Origin: an uncultured Luteitalea sp.
GTDB lineage: Bacteria > Acidobacteriota > Vicinamibacteria > Vicinamibacterales > Vicinamibacteraceae
Assembly: GCA_934541105.1 (NCBI GenBank)
Contig: CAKTDA010000006.1
Coordinates: 62,001-126,000, forward strand
Direction: 5' to 3'
Length of the DNA: 64,000 bases
Positions 16,566-25,300 of the stretch are shown piece after piece. The number at the start of each line of letters is the position of its first letter. The first letter of the stretch is position 1. The translations under genes were made by a program, and so were the position numbers. The notes beneath the pieces are model-generated. The model searched no databases. It was given only the letters and a program-made list of their open reading frames with translations, and was not told the origin of the DNA.

Positions 16566-17543
16566 ATGAAGATCGGGCTGCTCGTAGGCCGCGAATTCAG
16601 CTTTCCCCCGGCGTTCATCGACCGCGTGAACGAACTGGGGCGGCCGCATGGCATCACCGGCGAGTACGTGACCCTCAACGGCACGCCGATGGACGAGCCG
16701 CAGCGTTACAAGGTGATCGTCGACCGCATCTCGCACGAGGTCGAGTACTACCGCGGCTTCCTGAAGCTGGCGGTGCTCAACGGCACGTACGTGATCAACA
16801 ACCCGTTCTGGTGGACGGCCGACGACAAGTTCTTCAACTACGCCGTCATGGCACGCCTCGGCGTCGCGATCCCCCGCACGGTGCTGCTGCCGCAGAAGGC
16901 GTACCCGCAGGACGTGGACATCCAGCCGGCGTCGCTGCGCAACCTCGGATACCCGCTCGACTGGGACGGCCTGCTCGATTACGTCGGCCGGCCCGCCATC
17001 CTCAAGCCGTTCTCCGGCGGGGGCTGGAAGCACGTCTACAAGGTCCACACGCGCGAGGACCTGCTGGCCGCCTACGACGGCACGGCGCCCTACTGCATGA
17101 CGCTGCAGCAGTTCATCCGCTTCGACAAGTACGTGCGCTGCTTCACGTTCGGCAAGCACGACATCGTGCCCGTCGTGTACGACCCGCACGCGCGGCAGTA
17201 CCTGATCGACCACGAGTACCTCTCGCCGGAACTCGGCGCACGCGTCGTGAAGGACGCGCAGACGATCAACGAGGCGCTCGGCTACGAGATGAACACCATC
17301 GAGTTCGCGATCCAAGACGACGTGCCGTACGCGATCGACTTCCTGAACGCGGCACCCGACTTCGAGCGGGACCGCATCACGCCGTTCTATTTCGAGATGG
17401 TCGTGGACAAGATGGCACGCCTCTGCATCGACCGCGCCCTCAACGGACACCAGAGCAACATGTTCCCGCAATGGGAGCAGATGCTCGGGCTCGGCACCGC
17501 CTCGGGGTTCGTGGGCTCGCCAGCCCCCCTGACGGCGAAATAG
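16566..17543 (+). CDS. ATP-grasp family ligase
   Basis: A 325-residue ATP-grasp protein in the RimK/glutathione-synthetase style. After an N-terminal preATP-grasp fold it shows K147 and the glycine loop in ILKPFSGGGW (145-154), the hinge TLQQFI (179-184), and the metal-binding set E246, D258 and N261 in IEFAI and IDFLNAAPDFE. The enzyme should form an acyl phosphate and join it to an amine or thiol. The ATG at 16566 has GGAGG eight bases upstream; the frame is open for 88 codons further upstream but that part crosses the palindrome and is unlikely to be translated. A circularly permuted ATP-grasp follows 46 bases downstream, so they probably work in one pathway. Substrates are unknown. Confidence 0.87.
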   Translation: MKIGLLVGREFSFPPAFIDRVNELGRPHGITGEYVTLNGTPMDEPQRYKVIVDRISHEVEYYRGFLKLAVLNGTYVINNPFWWTADDKFFNYAVMARLGVAIPRTVLLPQKAYPQDVDIQPASLRNLGYPLDWDGLLDYVGRPAILKPFSGGGWKHVYKVHTREDLLAAYDGTAPYCMTLQQFIRFDKYVRCFTFGKHDIVPVVYDPHARQYLIDHEYLSPELGARVVKDAQTINEALGYEMNTIEFAIQDDVPYAIDFLNAAPDFERDRITPFYFEMVVDKMARLCIDRALNGHQSNMFPQWEQMLGLGTASGFVGSPAPLTAK

Positions 17544-17589
17544 GACGCCTGTCGAGCGGTCAGGAATCTACGTCGCGACGTCTGGGTCC

Positions 17590-18969
17590 ATGACGAGTCC
17601 CGTGCAGGCATGGATGTCGCTGCTCGGCCAGGGCGGCGAGTTCACCGAGGCGTTCTGGTCCGCGCACGCGCAGCGCATGCACGACGCGCGGCTCGAGTTC
17701 GGCGGACGCCTCAGCTGCCCCTTCCTCCGGCCGTTGTTCATGGACGCCAAAGACGAGGCGCGCCAGCGCGCGGCCTGCGAGGTGATCGCGCGCCTCGGTG
17801 AACGCCTCATCGGCGAGGCACTCGCCGATGAAGTCCTGCTGCTCGACTTCGGGCTCTCGGATGCGGAGCGGGCGCTCGTCGCCATCGACCCGGGCTACGG
17901 CTTCGCGAGCACCGCCAGTCGCGTGGACTCGTTCCTGTTGCCCGAGTCGCTGATGTTTGCCGAGTACAACGCCGAGTCGCCGGCGGGGTTCGGCTACACG
18001 GAAGTGCTCGCGGGCGTGTTCGAGACGCTGCCGGCCATGACGCGGCTGCGCGAGACGTTCGACGTCGGCACGTACCCGATGATGGAGACGATGCTCGGCG
18101 CGCTCCTCCAGTCCTACCGCGACTGGGGCGGCACGGCGTCGCCGCCGCGCATCGTCATCACCGACTTCCGCGGCGTGCCGACGTGGAGCGAGTTCGAGAT
18201 CCTCGCCGAGACGTTCACGGCGCGCGGCGTGCCGACCGTCGTCGCCGATCCGCGCGACCTGGAGATCGTCGGCGAGCGACTCGTCGTGCACGGGCAGCCG
18301 GTGGACATCGTGTATCGCCGCGCACTGATCAACGACATCGTCGCGCGGCCCGACGACACGCGCGTGCTCGTCGAGGCGTACCGCAGGGGCCTCGTCTGCA
18401 TGGCCAACACGCTGCGGTGCAAGATTCCCCACAAGAAGTCGTTCTTCGCGGTGCTGACCGACGAGAAGCACGCAGCGCGGTTCAGCGACGAGGAGCGCGC
18501 GGTCATCCGGGCGCACGTGCCGTGGACGCGGGTCGTCGGCGAGCGGCACACGCAGACCAGCATCGGTGCACGCGTGGACCTGGTGACCTACGTCCGCAAT
18601 CACCGCGAGCGGCTCGTGCTCAAGCCCACCGACGACTTCGGCGGGCACGGTGTCACGCTCGGGTGGGAGTCGGACGTCGCGGCATGGGACGCGGCGCTGG
18701 AGGTCGCGCTCGATGGCGCGCCCGCCGGCACGTGGATCGTGCAGGAGCGGATTCCCGTGCGGCACGAGCCGTTCCCTGTCGTCGAGAGCGACCCCCATCG
18801 CGTGACGATGCGGGAGATGCTCGTGGACTGCGCGCCGTACCTGTTCCGTGGGCGTGTGACGGGCTATCTCGTGCGCCTGAGTGCGTCGGGGCTTGCCAAC
18901 GTCACGAGCGGCGGCGGGCAGGTGCCGGTGTTTGGGGTCGCAGACAAAGTCTCAAGTCGGAAGTCTTAA
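17590..18969 (+). CDS. Circularly permuted ATP-grasp protein
   Basis: A 459-residue ATP-grasp enzyme in which the motif order is reversed: the metal-binding E125-Y-N127 in FAEYNAESPAG comes about 220 residues before the ATP-binding K345 and glycine loop in LVLKPTDDFGGHGV. Between them is VDIVYRR (238-244), typical of the circularly permuted ATP-grasp group related to glutathionylspermidine synthase C-domains. Later elements are IVQERIPV and a C-terminal TGYLVRLSASGLANVTSGGG. It follows the canonical ATP-grasp by 46 bases, with no alpha-E or transglutaminase partner in sight. The last eight or so codons and the TAA are supplied by a GAAGTC repeat array, so the native C-terminus has probably been replaced. 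Confidence 0.85.
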   Translation: MTSPVQAWMSLLGQGGEFTEAFWSAHAQRMHDARLEFGGRLSCPFLRPLFMDAKDEARQRAACEVIARLGERLIGEALADEVLLLDFGLSDAERALVAIDPGYGFASTASRVDSFLLPESLMFAEYNAESPAGFGYTEVLAGVFETLPAMTRLRETFDVGTYPMMETMLGALLQSYRDWGGTASPPRIVITDFRGVPTWSEFEILAETFTARGVPTVVADPRDLEIVGERLVVHGQPVDIVYRRALINDIVARPDDTRVLVEAYRRGLVCMANTLRCKIPHKKSFFAVLTDEKHAARFSDEERAVIRAHVPWTRVVGERHTQTSIGARVDLVTYVRNHRERLVLKPTDDFGGHGVTLGWESDVAAWDAALEVALDGAPAGTWIVQERIPVRHEPFPVVESDPHRVTMREMLVDCAPYLFRGRVTGYLVRLSASGLANVTSGGGQVPVFGVADKVSSRKS

Positions 18970-19029
18970 GTCGGAAGGAAAGGGCGAAGGGCGAAGTCCG
19001 AAGGAAAGGGTGAAGGCCGAAGGAAGGCC
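18948..19029 (+). repeat. GAAGTC/GAAGG degenerate repeat array overlapping a gene end
   Basis: About 82 bases of units such as AAGTCGGAAGTC, GGAAAGGGCGAAGG and AAGTCCGAAGG, same type and orientation as the array at 6382. It overlaps the last codons of the circularly permuted ATP-grasp gene and provides its stop. About 50 bases separate it from the end of the convergent regulator gene. Confidence 0.8.
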
Positions 19030-19078
19030 GCACACGTCGGGCCTCGCCCATTGGTTGACGGCCGCGAATGGGCCGCCG

Positions 19079-21952
19079 CTATTGCCAGAGGAGGTCCCGC
19101 GCACGCGCCAGGTCCACTGACGTCTCATCGCGCATGCCAGCAAGGATCCGCTCCAGTTCGGCATCCCGCTCGAAGCCATCTCGATCGGCAAGGCGACGAT
19201 GCGTCGTGGCGATGCGCAGCGCCTGCCACGCGGCGCCTTGCCGCTCGGCAGTCATGCGAGCCTCCTGCATCACGTCACGCCACTCACCGCCACCTCGTGG
19301 ATCGGACGCCGCACGTGCTTCGCCACGCAGCCGCAGCAGCTCCGCGTCCATGTAGCGGATACCGGTCTCCGTGGACTCACGCAGTGCGTCCGCCACCGCA
19401 CAGAGCGCACGATCGACTGCGCCGTCGACGAGCCAGGACTCTGCGAGAAAGGCATGTCCAATGGGACGCCAACTCCCCTGAAGCTCCTGAAGTGCGGCGC
19501 AGATCAGGCGGCGACAGGCCGCACCGTGCCCCAGCAGTCCTTCAGCGCGGCCGAGCCCGAGTCGAGCAAATGGGCGGTAGTTGATCGCCTCCTCGCGGTC
19601 GCCGGCACCGGCCAATGCCAGCTGCGCGTGCTCAGCGGCCAGCGGGTCCTCGTCGAAGGCCTCGAGGACAGCGAGCCACGCGAGCGTGCAGTACCGCGTG
19701 TCCTCATGTGCGATTCCGGGCAGCATGTCGACCAGTTCGCCGGCCAGGTCTCTAGCTGCGCCAAACTGCCCTCGATACCACAGGACGTACGCGCGAGTGA
19801 TTCGGCACACGGCAGACGCTTCCAGGCCCGTGAGATACAACGTGATCCTGCTTCCCGCCTGTTCGTGCTGTCGCAGCAGTTCGAGTGCCGCCGCGCTGCT
19901 CGCGTCGGCAGACATCAACTCACCCGCGAACTGTTCCACCGTGGCAAGGTGCTGGAGCACCTCGAGAGGGACGGCGACGTCGGCGCGGGTATGCTCGACG
20001 ACCCGGAGGGCACGACGAGCGGCGTCAAGTGCCAGTGCGATCGGGCCACACGAACCGTAGTACCGGTTCAGACCGAGCAGGGCTGGAATGATTGCCGGGG
20101 TGTCGGGCAGTCGCTCGCACAAGGACACCGCGGTCTGGAACGCCTGCACGGCACTCGGATCGGAGAAGCCATGAGTCCAAGAAACTGCCGCCCCGGATCG
20201 CAGGCTCAACGCAAGTTCCGCCGTGTCGCGCGCCGCACCTGATGGCAACCGTGTCAGCAGGGACAAGCCGCGGCGTGCGTGCTGTACCGCCTCGCCGTGT
20301 GCCGCTCGAGCCAGGGCGACGTCGGCCGCATGGGCGTAGGCGTTCGCAGCGCGCAGCAACTGGCCGCTCTTCTCCAGGTGCACCGCGATGCCTGCTGCGC
20401 GCGCCGGGTCTGCCGTGCTCTCCGCCTCCGCCTGCAACACATCGGCTACCGCGCCGTGCAGACCGCGCGCTTCGTCGCCCGGCATCGAGCGCTCGAATGC
20501 GTCGGGATAGAGCGCGTGAACGAACGCGAAACCGCCGCGCACGGGCATACCGTGCCCAGACGTGTCCGGGCGGATGACGTCGCGAGGGCGGCACATCTGC
20601 TGCATCCGCTCACCGACCCACTCGGCGTCGGCGCCAAGTGCAGCGGCAACCTGACGATTCGTGAACTTCGGCCCGAAAAGGCTCGCCGCCTCCAGAAGGC
20701 GCCGATCGCCCTCCGCAAACGCGCCGATGCGAGCCATGATGACCTGCATCAACGCACCCGGCAGCATGGCTTCCGCTTCGCTGAGTGTGCCGAGCAGCTT
20801 GCTACCGCCCGGCTGCGAGACGAGACGTCTGCTCGCCTGCAGCGCATGCACGCAGGCGGTCACGAACAAGGGATTCCCCTCCGTCCTGGCGTGCAGCACG
20901 TCTGCCAGAGCCTGCAGGCGTGCACCTCCGCCGATCGTCTCCCGTACGTAGTCACGGACGGACTGACACGTCAGACCGCCTATGGCCAGTCGGCTCGCGA
21001 CTCCGCTCACGGCAAGCGCCGCGCATGCCGCCACCCCGTCGTCGTCCACGCCCCCGGCGCTCGTTCGCCAACTGCAGAGAAGAAGTGTCCGGCTCCGTCC
21101 CCGGCGACGAGCAAGGGCATGGACAAGGGCGAGCGTGGAGCCGTCTGCCCAGTGCAGGTCCTCCACGACGAGCACGAGCGGCCGCCGACCAGCCGCGGCA
21201 TCGAAGGCGGCGATGGCCTCGCGACACATCCGGCCTTCGGTCACGAGCACGGGTGCCGGCGGGTTGGCAGGCCCGTACCCGCGTTCGCGCACCCCCGGCA
21301 CGTGCGGCATCCAGCACGGAGCGTGCGTCGCGAGCACCGGTCCAAGGGAGGAATAGCTCCCAGCCAGTTGCCTCAGGAGCTCCACCACCGGTCCAAACGG
21401 ATCCCCTGGACCGTATGTTGCGATTGCCGCCGACTCGGCCAGATATGCACCGGTCATCACTCGATCGAGGAAGTGCCTGATGAGTGTGGTCTTGCCGATG
21501 CCGGCCTCGCCGGTCACCAACACGCACTGCGACGCACCATCGCACGCTCGCTGGAACAGCTGCTCGAGGATCCGGAGTTCGTCCTGTCGGCCGACGCACC
21601 CGTCGGGACGACGCTCCTGATGATCGGCGCCGTCGGAGCGCACCTGTGCCACGAATCGATAACCGCGACGGGGTACCGTCGCGACGAAGCATGACGGTTC
21701 GGCAGAATCACCGAGCGCGACGCGCAGTCGCTTGATCACGGTGTTGATGCCGTGTTCGAAGTCGACATGCTCGCCATCCGGCCACAACGCCCAGCGCAGT
21801 TCCTCGCGCGTCACGACGGCGCCGGCACGCGATACCAATAGATCCAGTGCGCGGTAAGGCTTCTCCTGCAGGCGGATTCGGCGCCCGCCGCCAAACAGGC
21901 ATCGCTCGTCGCGGACGAATCGGTAAGGACCGAATACCACCGTGTTACCCAC
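19079..21952 (-). CDS. wHTH-ATPase-TPR transcriptional regulator
   Basis: A 957-residue one-component regulator. Residues 1-102 form an OmpR/PhoB-type winged helix (TREELRWALWP, recognition helix INTVIKRLRVAL, wing VPRRGYRFVA). Residues 118-420 are an AAA/STAND-type ATPase with Walker A GEAGIGKTT (148-156) and Walker B LVLVVEDLHWADG (259-271). The C-terminal 500 residues are TPR-like helical repeats rich in Ala and Leu. Such proteins resemble LuxR-type MalT regulators but with a CadC-like DNA-binding domain; a ligand sensed by the repeats would trigger ATP-dependent activation. It is divergent from the HExxH/beta-propeller pair, the likely target. No membrane segment is present. Confidence 0.9.
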   Translation of the reverse strand: MGNTVVFGPYRFVRDERCLFGGGRRIRLQEKPYRALDLLVSRAGAVVTREELRWALWPDGEHVDFEHGINTVIKRLRVALGDSAEPSCFVATVPRRGYRFVAQVRSDGADHQERRPDGCVGRQDELRILEQLFQRACDGASQCVLVTGEAGIGKTTLIRHFLDRVMTGAYLAESAAIATYGPGDPFGPVVELLRQLAGSYSSLGPVLATHAPCWMPHVPGVRERGYGPANPPAPVLVTEGRMCREAIAAFDAAAGRRPLVLVVEDLHWADGSTLALVHALARRRGRSRTLLLCSWRTSAGGVDDDGVAACAALAVSGVASRLAIGGLTCQSVRDYVRETIGGGARLQALADVLHARTEGNPLFVTACVHALQASRRLVSQPGGSKLLGTLSEAEAMLPGALMQVIMARIGAFAEGDRRLLEAASLFGPKFTNRQVAAALGADAEWVGERMQQMCRPRDVIRPDTSGHGMPVRGGFAFVHALYPDAFERSMPGDEARGLHGAVADVLQAEAESTADPARAAGIAVHLEKSGQLLRAANAYAHAADVALARAAHGEAVQHARRGLSLLTRLPSGAARDTAELALSLRSGAAVSWTHGFSDPSAVQAFQTAVSLCERLPDTPAIIPALLGLNRYYGSCGPIALALDAARRALRVVEHTRADVAVPLEVLQHLATVEQFAGELMSADASSAAALELLRQHEQAGSRITLYLTGLEASAVCRITRAYVLWYRGQFGAARDLAGELVDMLPGIAHEDTRYCTLAWLAVLEAFDEDPLAAEHAQLALAGAGDREEAINYRPFARLGLGRAEGLLGHGAACRRLICAALQELQGSWRPIGHAFLAESWLVDGAVDRALCAVADALRESTETGIRYMDAELLRLRGEARAASDPRGGGEWRDVMQEARMTAERQGAAWQALRIATTHRRLADRDGFERDAELERILAGMRDETSVDLARARDLLWQ

Positions 21953-22035
21953 ATGTCACCTCCGCGGCATTGCATGCGGCGCGGCTGCGCCTCATGCTGC
22001 TCACCTCACCACGGAACAGGGAGAGGAAGGTCACC

Positions 22036-22581
22036 GTGCACCTTCTGCCGAAGACCCTCGAGCACGTCGTGCGCGCAGGCGTGCTTCTCGTGCTGGCGTG
22101 CCATGCAGAAGCTCATCCGGAGCCTCCGAGCGAGCGCGCCACACCCTACTTGAACAGAACGTCGGGGACCCTGCGAATCGACAGCCGACTGGTCGAAACC
22201 GTCGAGGAAGCCAGGCGACGGTCGCCGACCTTCCGCGACCAGTGGAACCGCCTCACGCGCGAGCGGTCCCTCGTGCTCGTCATCCAGTGCGTCCACCCTG
22301 ATCGCCTCGGTGGCGTCAGAGGGAAGTCCCGCATCGATGTCGATGAGGAAAGACGCCTGATCGCCACGATCGTCGTGTCGCCCTCGTCGCGCGTCGTCGA
22401 AGTACTGGCACACGAACTGGAACACGTGATGGAACGCCTCGATGGAGTTCGCGTCGATGACGTGTACGGCAAAGGGGACCCGTCGGTGCACCGGAATGGC
22501 GACGGACATGAAACCAGGCGCGCACGCCTCGTGGGTCAGCGGGCATGGAAGGAGTTCCGTGCACGTCCGGAGACGCCATGA
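22036..22581 (+). CDS. Putative exported HExxH-containing protein
   Basis: A 181-residue protein with a weak signal-like N-terminus (VVRAGVLLVLACHAEA, residues 11-26) and a zinc-protease-like motif H126-E-L-E-H130 in VEVLAHELEHVMERLDG. A later E159 in GHETRRARLVGQ could be a third ligand. It is too short for a typical peptidase and matches no family I recognise, so activity is unproven. Start: the GTG at 22036 has AGGAAGG five bases upstream, whereas the earlier in-frame ATG (21994) has none. The stop overlaps the next gene's ATG (ATGA), and the regulator gene is divergent 83 bases away. Confidence 0.72.
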   Translation: MHLLPKTLEHVVRAGVLLVLACHAEAHPEPPSERATPYLNRTSGTLRIDSRLVETVEEARRRSPTFRDQWNRLTRERSLVLVIQCVHPDRLGGVRGKSRIDVDEERRLIATIVVSPSSRVVEVLAHELEHVMERLDGVRVDDVYGKGDPSVHRNGDGHETRRARLVGQRAWKEFRARPETP

Positions 22582-23816
22582 CGACGGCCTGGCACACCGC
22601 GGTCGGCTCTGTCGCGATCGCCGCGATGCAGTCGCTGAGCAGCCCGGTCCTTCATGTTGCCGCCGGGGGCGAGGAGTCGCTCCCGCGTTGCGCGCCTGCG
22701 CTGTCGTTCGACGGCGACGCGGTCGCGTTCACGTCGGCGGCGGCCCTCGTCGCTCTCGACCGCAACGAGCGACCCGACGTCTACGTGCTCGACCAGGGCC
22801 GTCAGCAGGTGGAACTCGTCTCGCGGACTCGTACCGGCGGTGCGGGGAACAAGGGCAGCTACTGCCCGACGATCTCGCGTGACGGCCGATTCGTGGCTTT
22901 CCTATCGGACGCCTCGGATCTCACCGCCGGCGGGGAGTTCGACACGCCCGGTATCTTCCTTGCCGATCGCCTTGCAGGGTCTACCATCCGGCTGACCGCG
23001 AGGTTCGACAACGGTATGTGGTTCGGCAATCCCGTGCTTTCGGGTGATGGAACGCACGTCCTGTTCACGGCCACCCGCCTGTCCGACCCGCCCGACATCA
23101 GGCGGCACGACGTCGTTCTGCTCACGATTGCCGACGCACGAGCCGCCGTCCTCGGCGTCGGCTCCGATCCGAGCCTCAGTGACGACGCGTCGGTCGTCGC
23201 CTTCGAGGAGAGCGGCCCGCCGCGGCGAGTCTGGATTCACGACGGGCTCACGGCACGCGCCGTCACCGGCAGAGACGGGGCGGGACCGGACGGCGACACC
23301 TTCGCACCGAGGTTGTCGGGCGATGGCCGCTGGCTGGCGTTCGTCTCCCGGGCCGGCAACATGCTGTCACACCCGGAGCGAGGAGGACGGGCCCAGGTCT
23401 ACATCCAGCGTGTGGATGGAAGCGACCGGGCCCTCGTGTCGATGACGCGCACGGGTGCCGGCGGAAACGGGACGAGCACCGCGCCTTCCATCGATCACAG
23501 CGGTGAGCGCGTCACGTTCCATTCGCGAGCGAGCAACCTCGCGTGCGTGGACCGGCGCAGGTGCCAGGAGGACGTCAACCTCGTGAACGACGTCTTCGTG
23601 TGGGATCGGCGGACGCGCAGAGTCCAGCAGGTCAGCGGCCTGGGTCCAGAGCCATGGATGGACCCCAGCGAGACACCCGGCATCAGCGGGGACGGTCGCG
23701 TGATTGCGTTCCTCTCACGCCATCCGATGCACGAAGGTGACGGTCGCCGCACCTACGACCTCTTCCTGCGGCAATCGCCCGTCGTCCTGCTGCCTGAACG
23801 CCGGGGAACTCGCTGA
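22578..23816 (+). CDS. Exported beta-propeller protein (TolB/PD40-like repeats)
   Basis: A 412-residue protein made of repeated blade motifs with the pattern S-x-D-G-x-x-V-A-F-x-S, as in LSFDGDAVAFTS, ISRDGRFVAFLS, LSGDGTHVLFTA, LSGDGRWLAFVS and ISGDGRVIAFLS. This is the PD40/TolB-type beta-propeller and about six or seven blades fit the length. The N-terminus has a hydrophobic stretch that may export it, though it is not a strong signal peptide. Cysteines in DRRRCQED and GSYCPTIS may form a disulfide. Translation is coupled to the HExxH gene by an ATGA overlap, so the two proteins likely work together. Ligand or partner unknown. Confidence 0.82.
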   Translation: MTTAWHTAVGSVAIAAMQSLSSPVLHVAAGGEESLPRCAPALSFDGDAVAFTSAAALVALDRNERPDVYVLDQGRQQVELVSRTRTGGAGNKGSYCPTISRDGRFVAFLSDASDLTAGGEFDTPGIFLADRLAGSTIRLTARFDNGMWFGNPVLSGDGTHVLFTATRLSDPPDIRRHDVVLLTIADARAAVLGVGSDPSLSDDASVVAFEESGPPRRVWIHDGLTARAVTGRDGAGPDGDTFAPRLSGDGRWLAFVSRAGNMLSHPERGGRAQVYIQRVDGSDRALVSMTRTGAGGNGTSTAPSIDHSGERVTFHSRASNLACVDRRRCQEDVNLVNDVFVWDRRTRRVQQVSGLGPEPWMDPSETPGISGDGRVIAFLSRHPMHEGDGRRTYDLFLRQSPVVLLPERRGTR

Positions 23817-23840
23817 CGACGCGATCGATCGACGAGGCGG

Positions 23841-24569
23841 CTACAGGCTCTGCCCCACGTACTCCCACATCATGTGGTGCCAGTAGGGCCAGTCGTGGCC
23901 GCCCTGGGGGCCCCAGTCGTCGAGGTGGTGCGGGATGTTGCGGCTGCGCAGGAGCGCGGCGAAGCGGTACGTCTCGTGCGGGTGCTCCCACGGCCCGGTG
24001 CCGGTGGCGAGGTGGATGTCGGAGCTCGCGATCTGCTCGTGGAACCAGGGATCGCCGATGCCCGCGAGATAGTCGATCGGGTTGTTGAAGTAGAAATTGT
24101 CGTCGTACATCCCGTCCATGAAGCGGCGCATGTCGTAGACGCCGGACATGGCAAAGCACCACTTGAACGTGTCGGGGTGCTTGAAGGCGCTGTTGGCGGC
24201 GTGGTACGCCCCGAGCGAGGCGCCCATGACGGCGATTGGCGTGATGCCGCGACAGCTGTCGTGGATGAACGGCACGACTTCCCACCGGATGTACTCGTCG
24301 TACTGCTTCTGCATCCAGCTGCGATGGAACGGGTGCGCGCCCTTGTCGTAGAAGGACCGGTCGCTGACCGAGCGGACGCAGAAGACCTTGATGCGGCCGG
24401 CGTCGATGTAGGGCGCCAGCGTGCCGATCATCCGCTGGCCTTCCATCTCCCACTCGTCGCCGCCGCTCGTCGGGAAGGCGAGCAGCGGCGTGCCGTAGTG
24501 GCCGTACGAGACGAGTCCCATGTCGAGCCCGAGGCGGGACGAGAACCACTTGTGATACCGGCGCTCCAT
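23841..24569 (-). CDS. Esterase family protein (alpha/beta hydrolase, EsteraseD-like)
   Basis: A 242-residue alpha/beta hydrolase of the putative-esterase (esterase D/FrsA-like) group. The nucleophile elbow is G-A-S118-L-G in IAVMGASLGAYHAAN. The catalytic His is probably in GPQGGHDWPYW near the C-terminus, and the sequence TGTGPWEHPHETYRFAALLR precedes it as in S-formylglutathione-hydrolase relatives. No signal peptide; cytoplasmic. It converges on the beta-propeller gene with 24 bases between stops and no visible terminator. Substrate is not evident. Confidence 0.88.
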   Translation of the reverse strand: MERRYHKWFSSRLGLDMGLVSYGHYGTPLLAFPTSGGDEWEMEGQRMIGTLAPYIDAGRIKVFCVRSVSDRSFYDKGAHPFHRSWMQKQYDEYIRWEVVPFIHDSCRGITPIAVMGASLGAYHAANSAFKHPDTFKWCFAMSGVYDMRRFMDGMYDDNFYFNNPIDYLAGIGDPWFHEQIASSDIHLATGTGPWEHPHETYRFAALLRSRNIPHHLDDWGPQGGHDWPYWHHMMWEYVGQSL

Positions 24570-24622
24570 GCCCGTCGATCAGACAGGAATCCGGTATCGC
24601 TGTCCAGCTCGATCGCGTCGGA

Positions 24623-25300
24623 TCACGGCTGCTCGCGCGCCTGGAACGCGGGAATCAGACGACTGCTTCCTGCTCTCTCCAGCACGACCTCGGGATCCAG
24701 GTCGACGGGAACCACGATCGAGCCGTTCACCGACACCACCCGAAGCGCATAGCCCCGCGAGAGCGTCAGGTCGCCGCGGTCGTAGTGGGTATAACAGACG
24801 ATCGTGTTGCTCGAGTCTTGCGGCACGGGCACTTTCGGAAAGGGGCAGTACCAGTTGTGCAGGGAGCCGCTCGGCGAGTTGATATCGACCTCGACGTCGG
24901 TCCCCTCGCACTTGTTCTCGATGTTGAAGGTGAAGGCGATGAAGGCGCCTGTCGCCTGGGTTCGCAGGTCCTTGTCGATGGGCGCCTTCAACTGCCAGAA
25001 GCAATCGGACCCGCTGTCGACGGGCTTCGAGGGATCGTGCCGGGCGTCCGAAGCCGGCAGCAGGCACACGTGTATCGATGTGCCGAGATTCGGCACGTCA
25101 CAGGCGTCGAGCGCCGCAGGGCGCGCTGTGGCCCCGGCGCCTTTCGCCTGTTGTCCTGCCCCGCGAGGTGCCGGGGTCGATCCGGCCTGACTCGCAGGCG
25201 CCTCGGGTGTTCGGCCACAACCGGCAACCATGACGACGGCCAGACACATCGCCTGCACATGTGACCATCGCATCGCCTCACTCACCTTCCACGGCTTCAC
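24623..25300 (-). CDS. Exported lipoprotein, paralogue of the upstream gene product
   Basis: A 225-residue lipoprotein: a hydrophobic segment ends in the lipobox VAGC (about residue 28), followed by an Ala/Pro/Gly linker and a Cys-containing globular domain. That domain shares a pattern with the protein encoded just upstream: an F-T-F-N-I-E-N-K-C core, a DVEVDI strand, a WYCPF or similar Cys turn, then GYALRVVSV and VPVDLDPEVVLE. The family is unknown to me. The GTG at 25300 overlaps the upstream stop (GTGA) and has GAGG five bases before it; an ATG nine codons later is the alternative. It is the third gene of the kinase operon, so it may be a surface element connected with kinase signalling. 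Confidence 0.75.
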   Translation of the reverse strand: MKPWKVSEAMRWSHVQAMCLAVVMVAGCGRTPEAPASQAGSTPAPRGAGQQAKGAGATARPAALDACDVPNLGTSIHVCLLPASDARHDPSKPVDSGSDCFWQLKAPIDKDLRTQATGAFIAFTFNIENKCEGTDVEVDINSPSGSLHNWYCPFPKVPVPQDSSNTIVCYTHYDRGDLTLSRGYALRVVSVNGSIVVPVDLDPEVVLERAGSSRLIPAFQAREQP

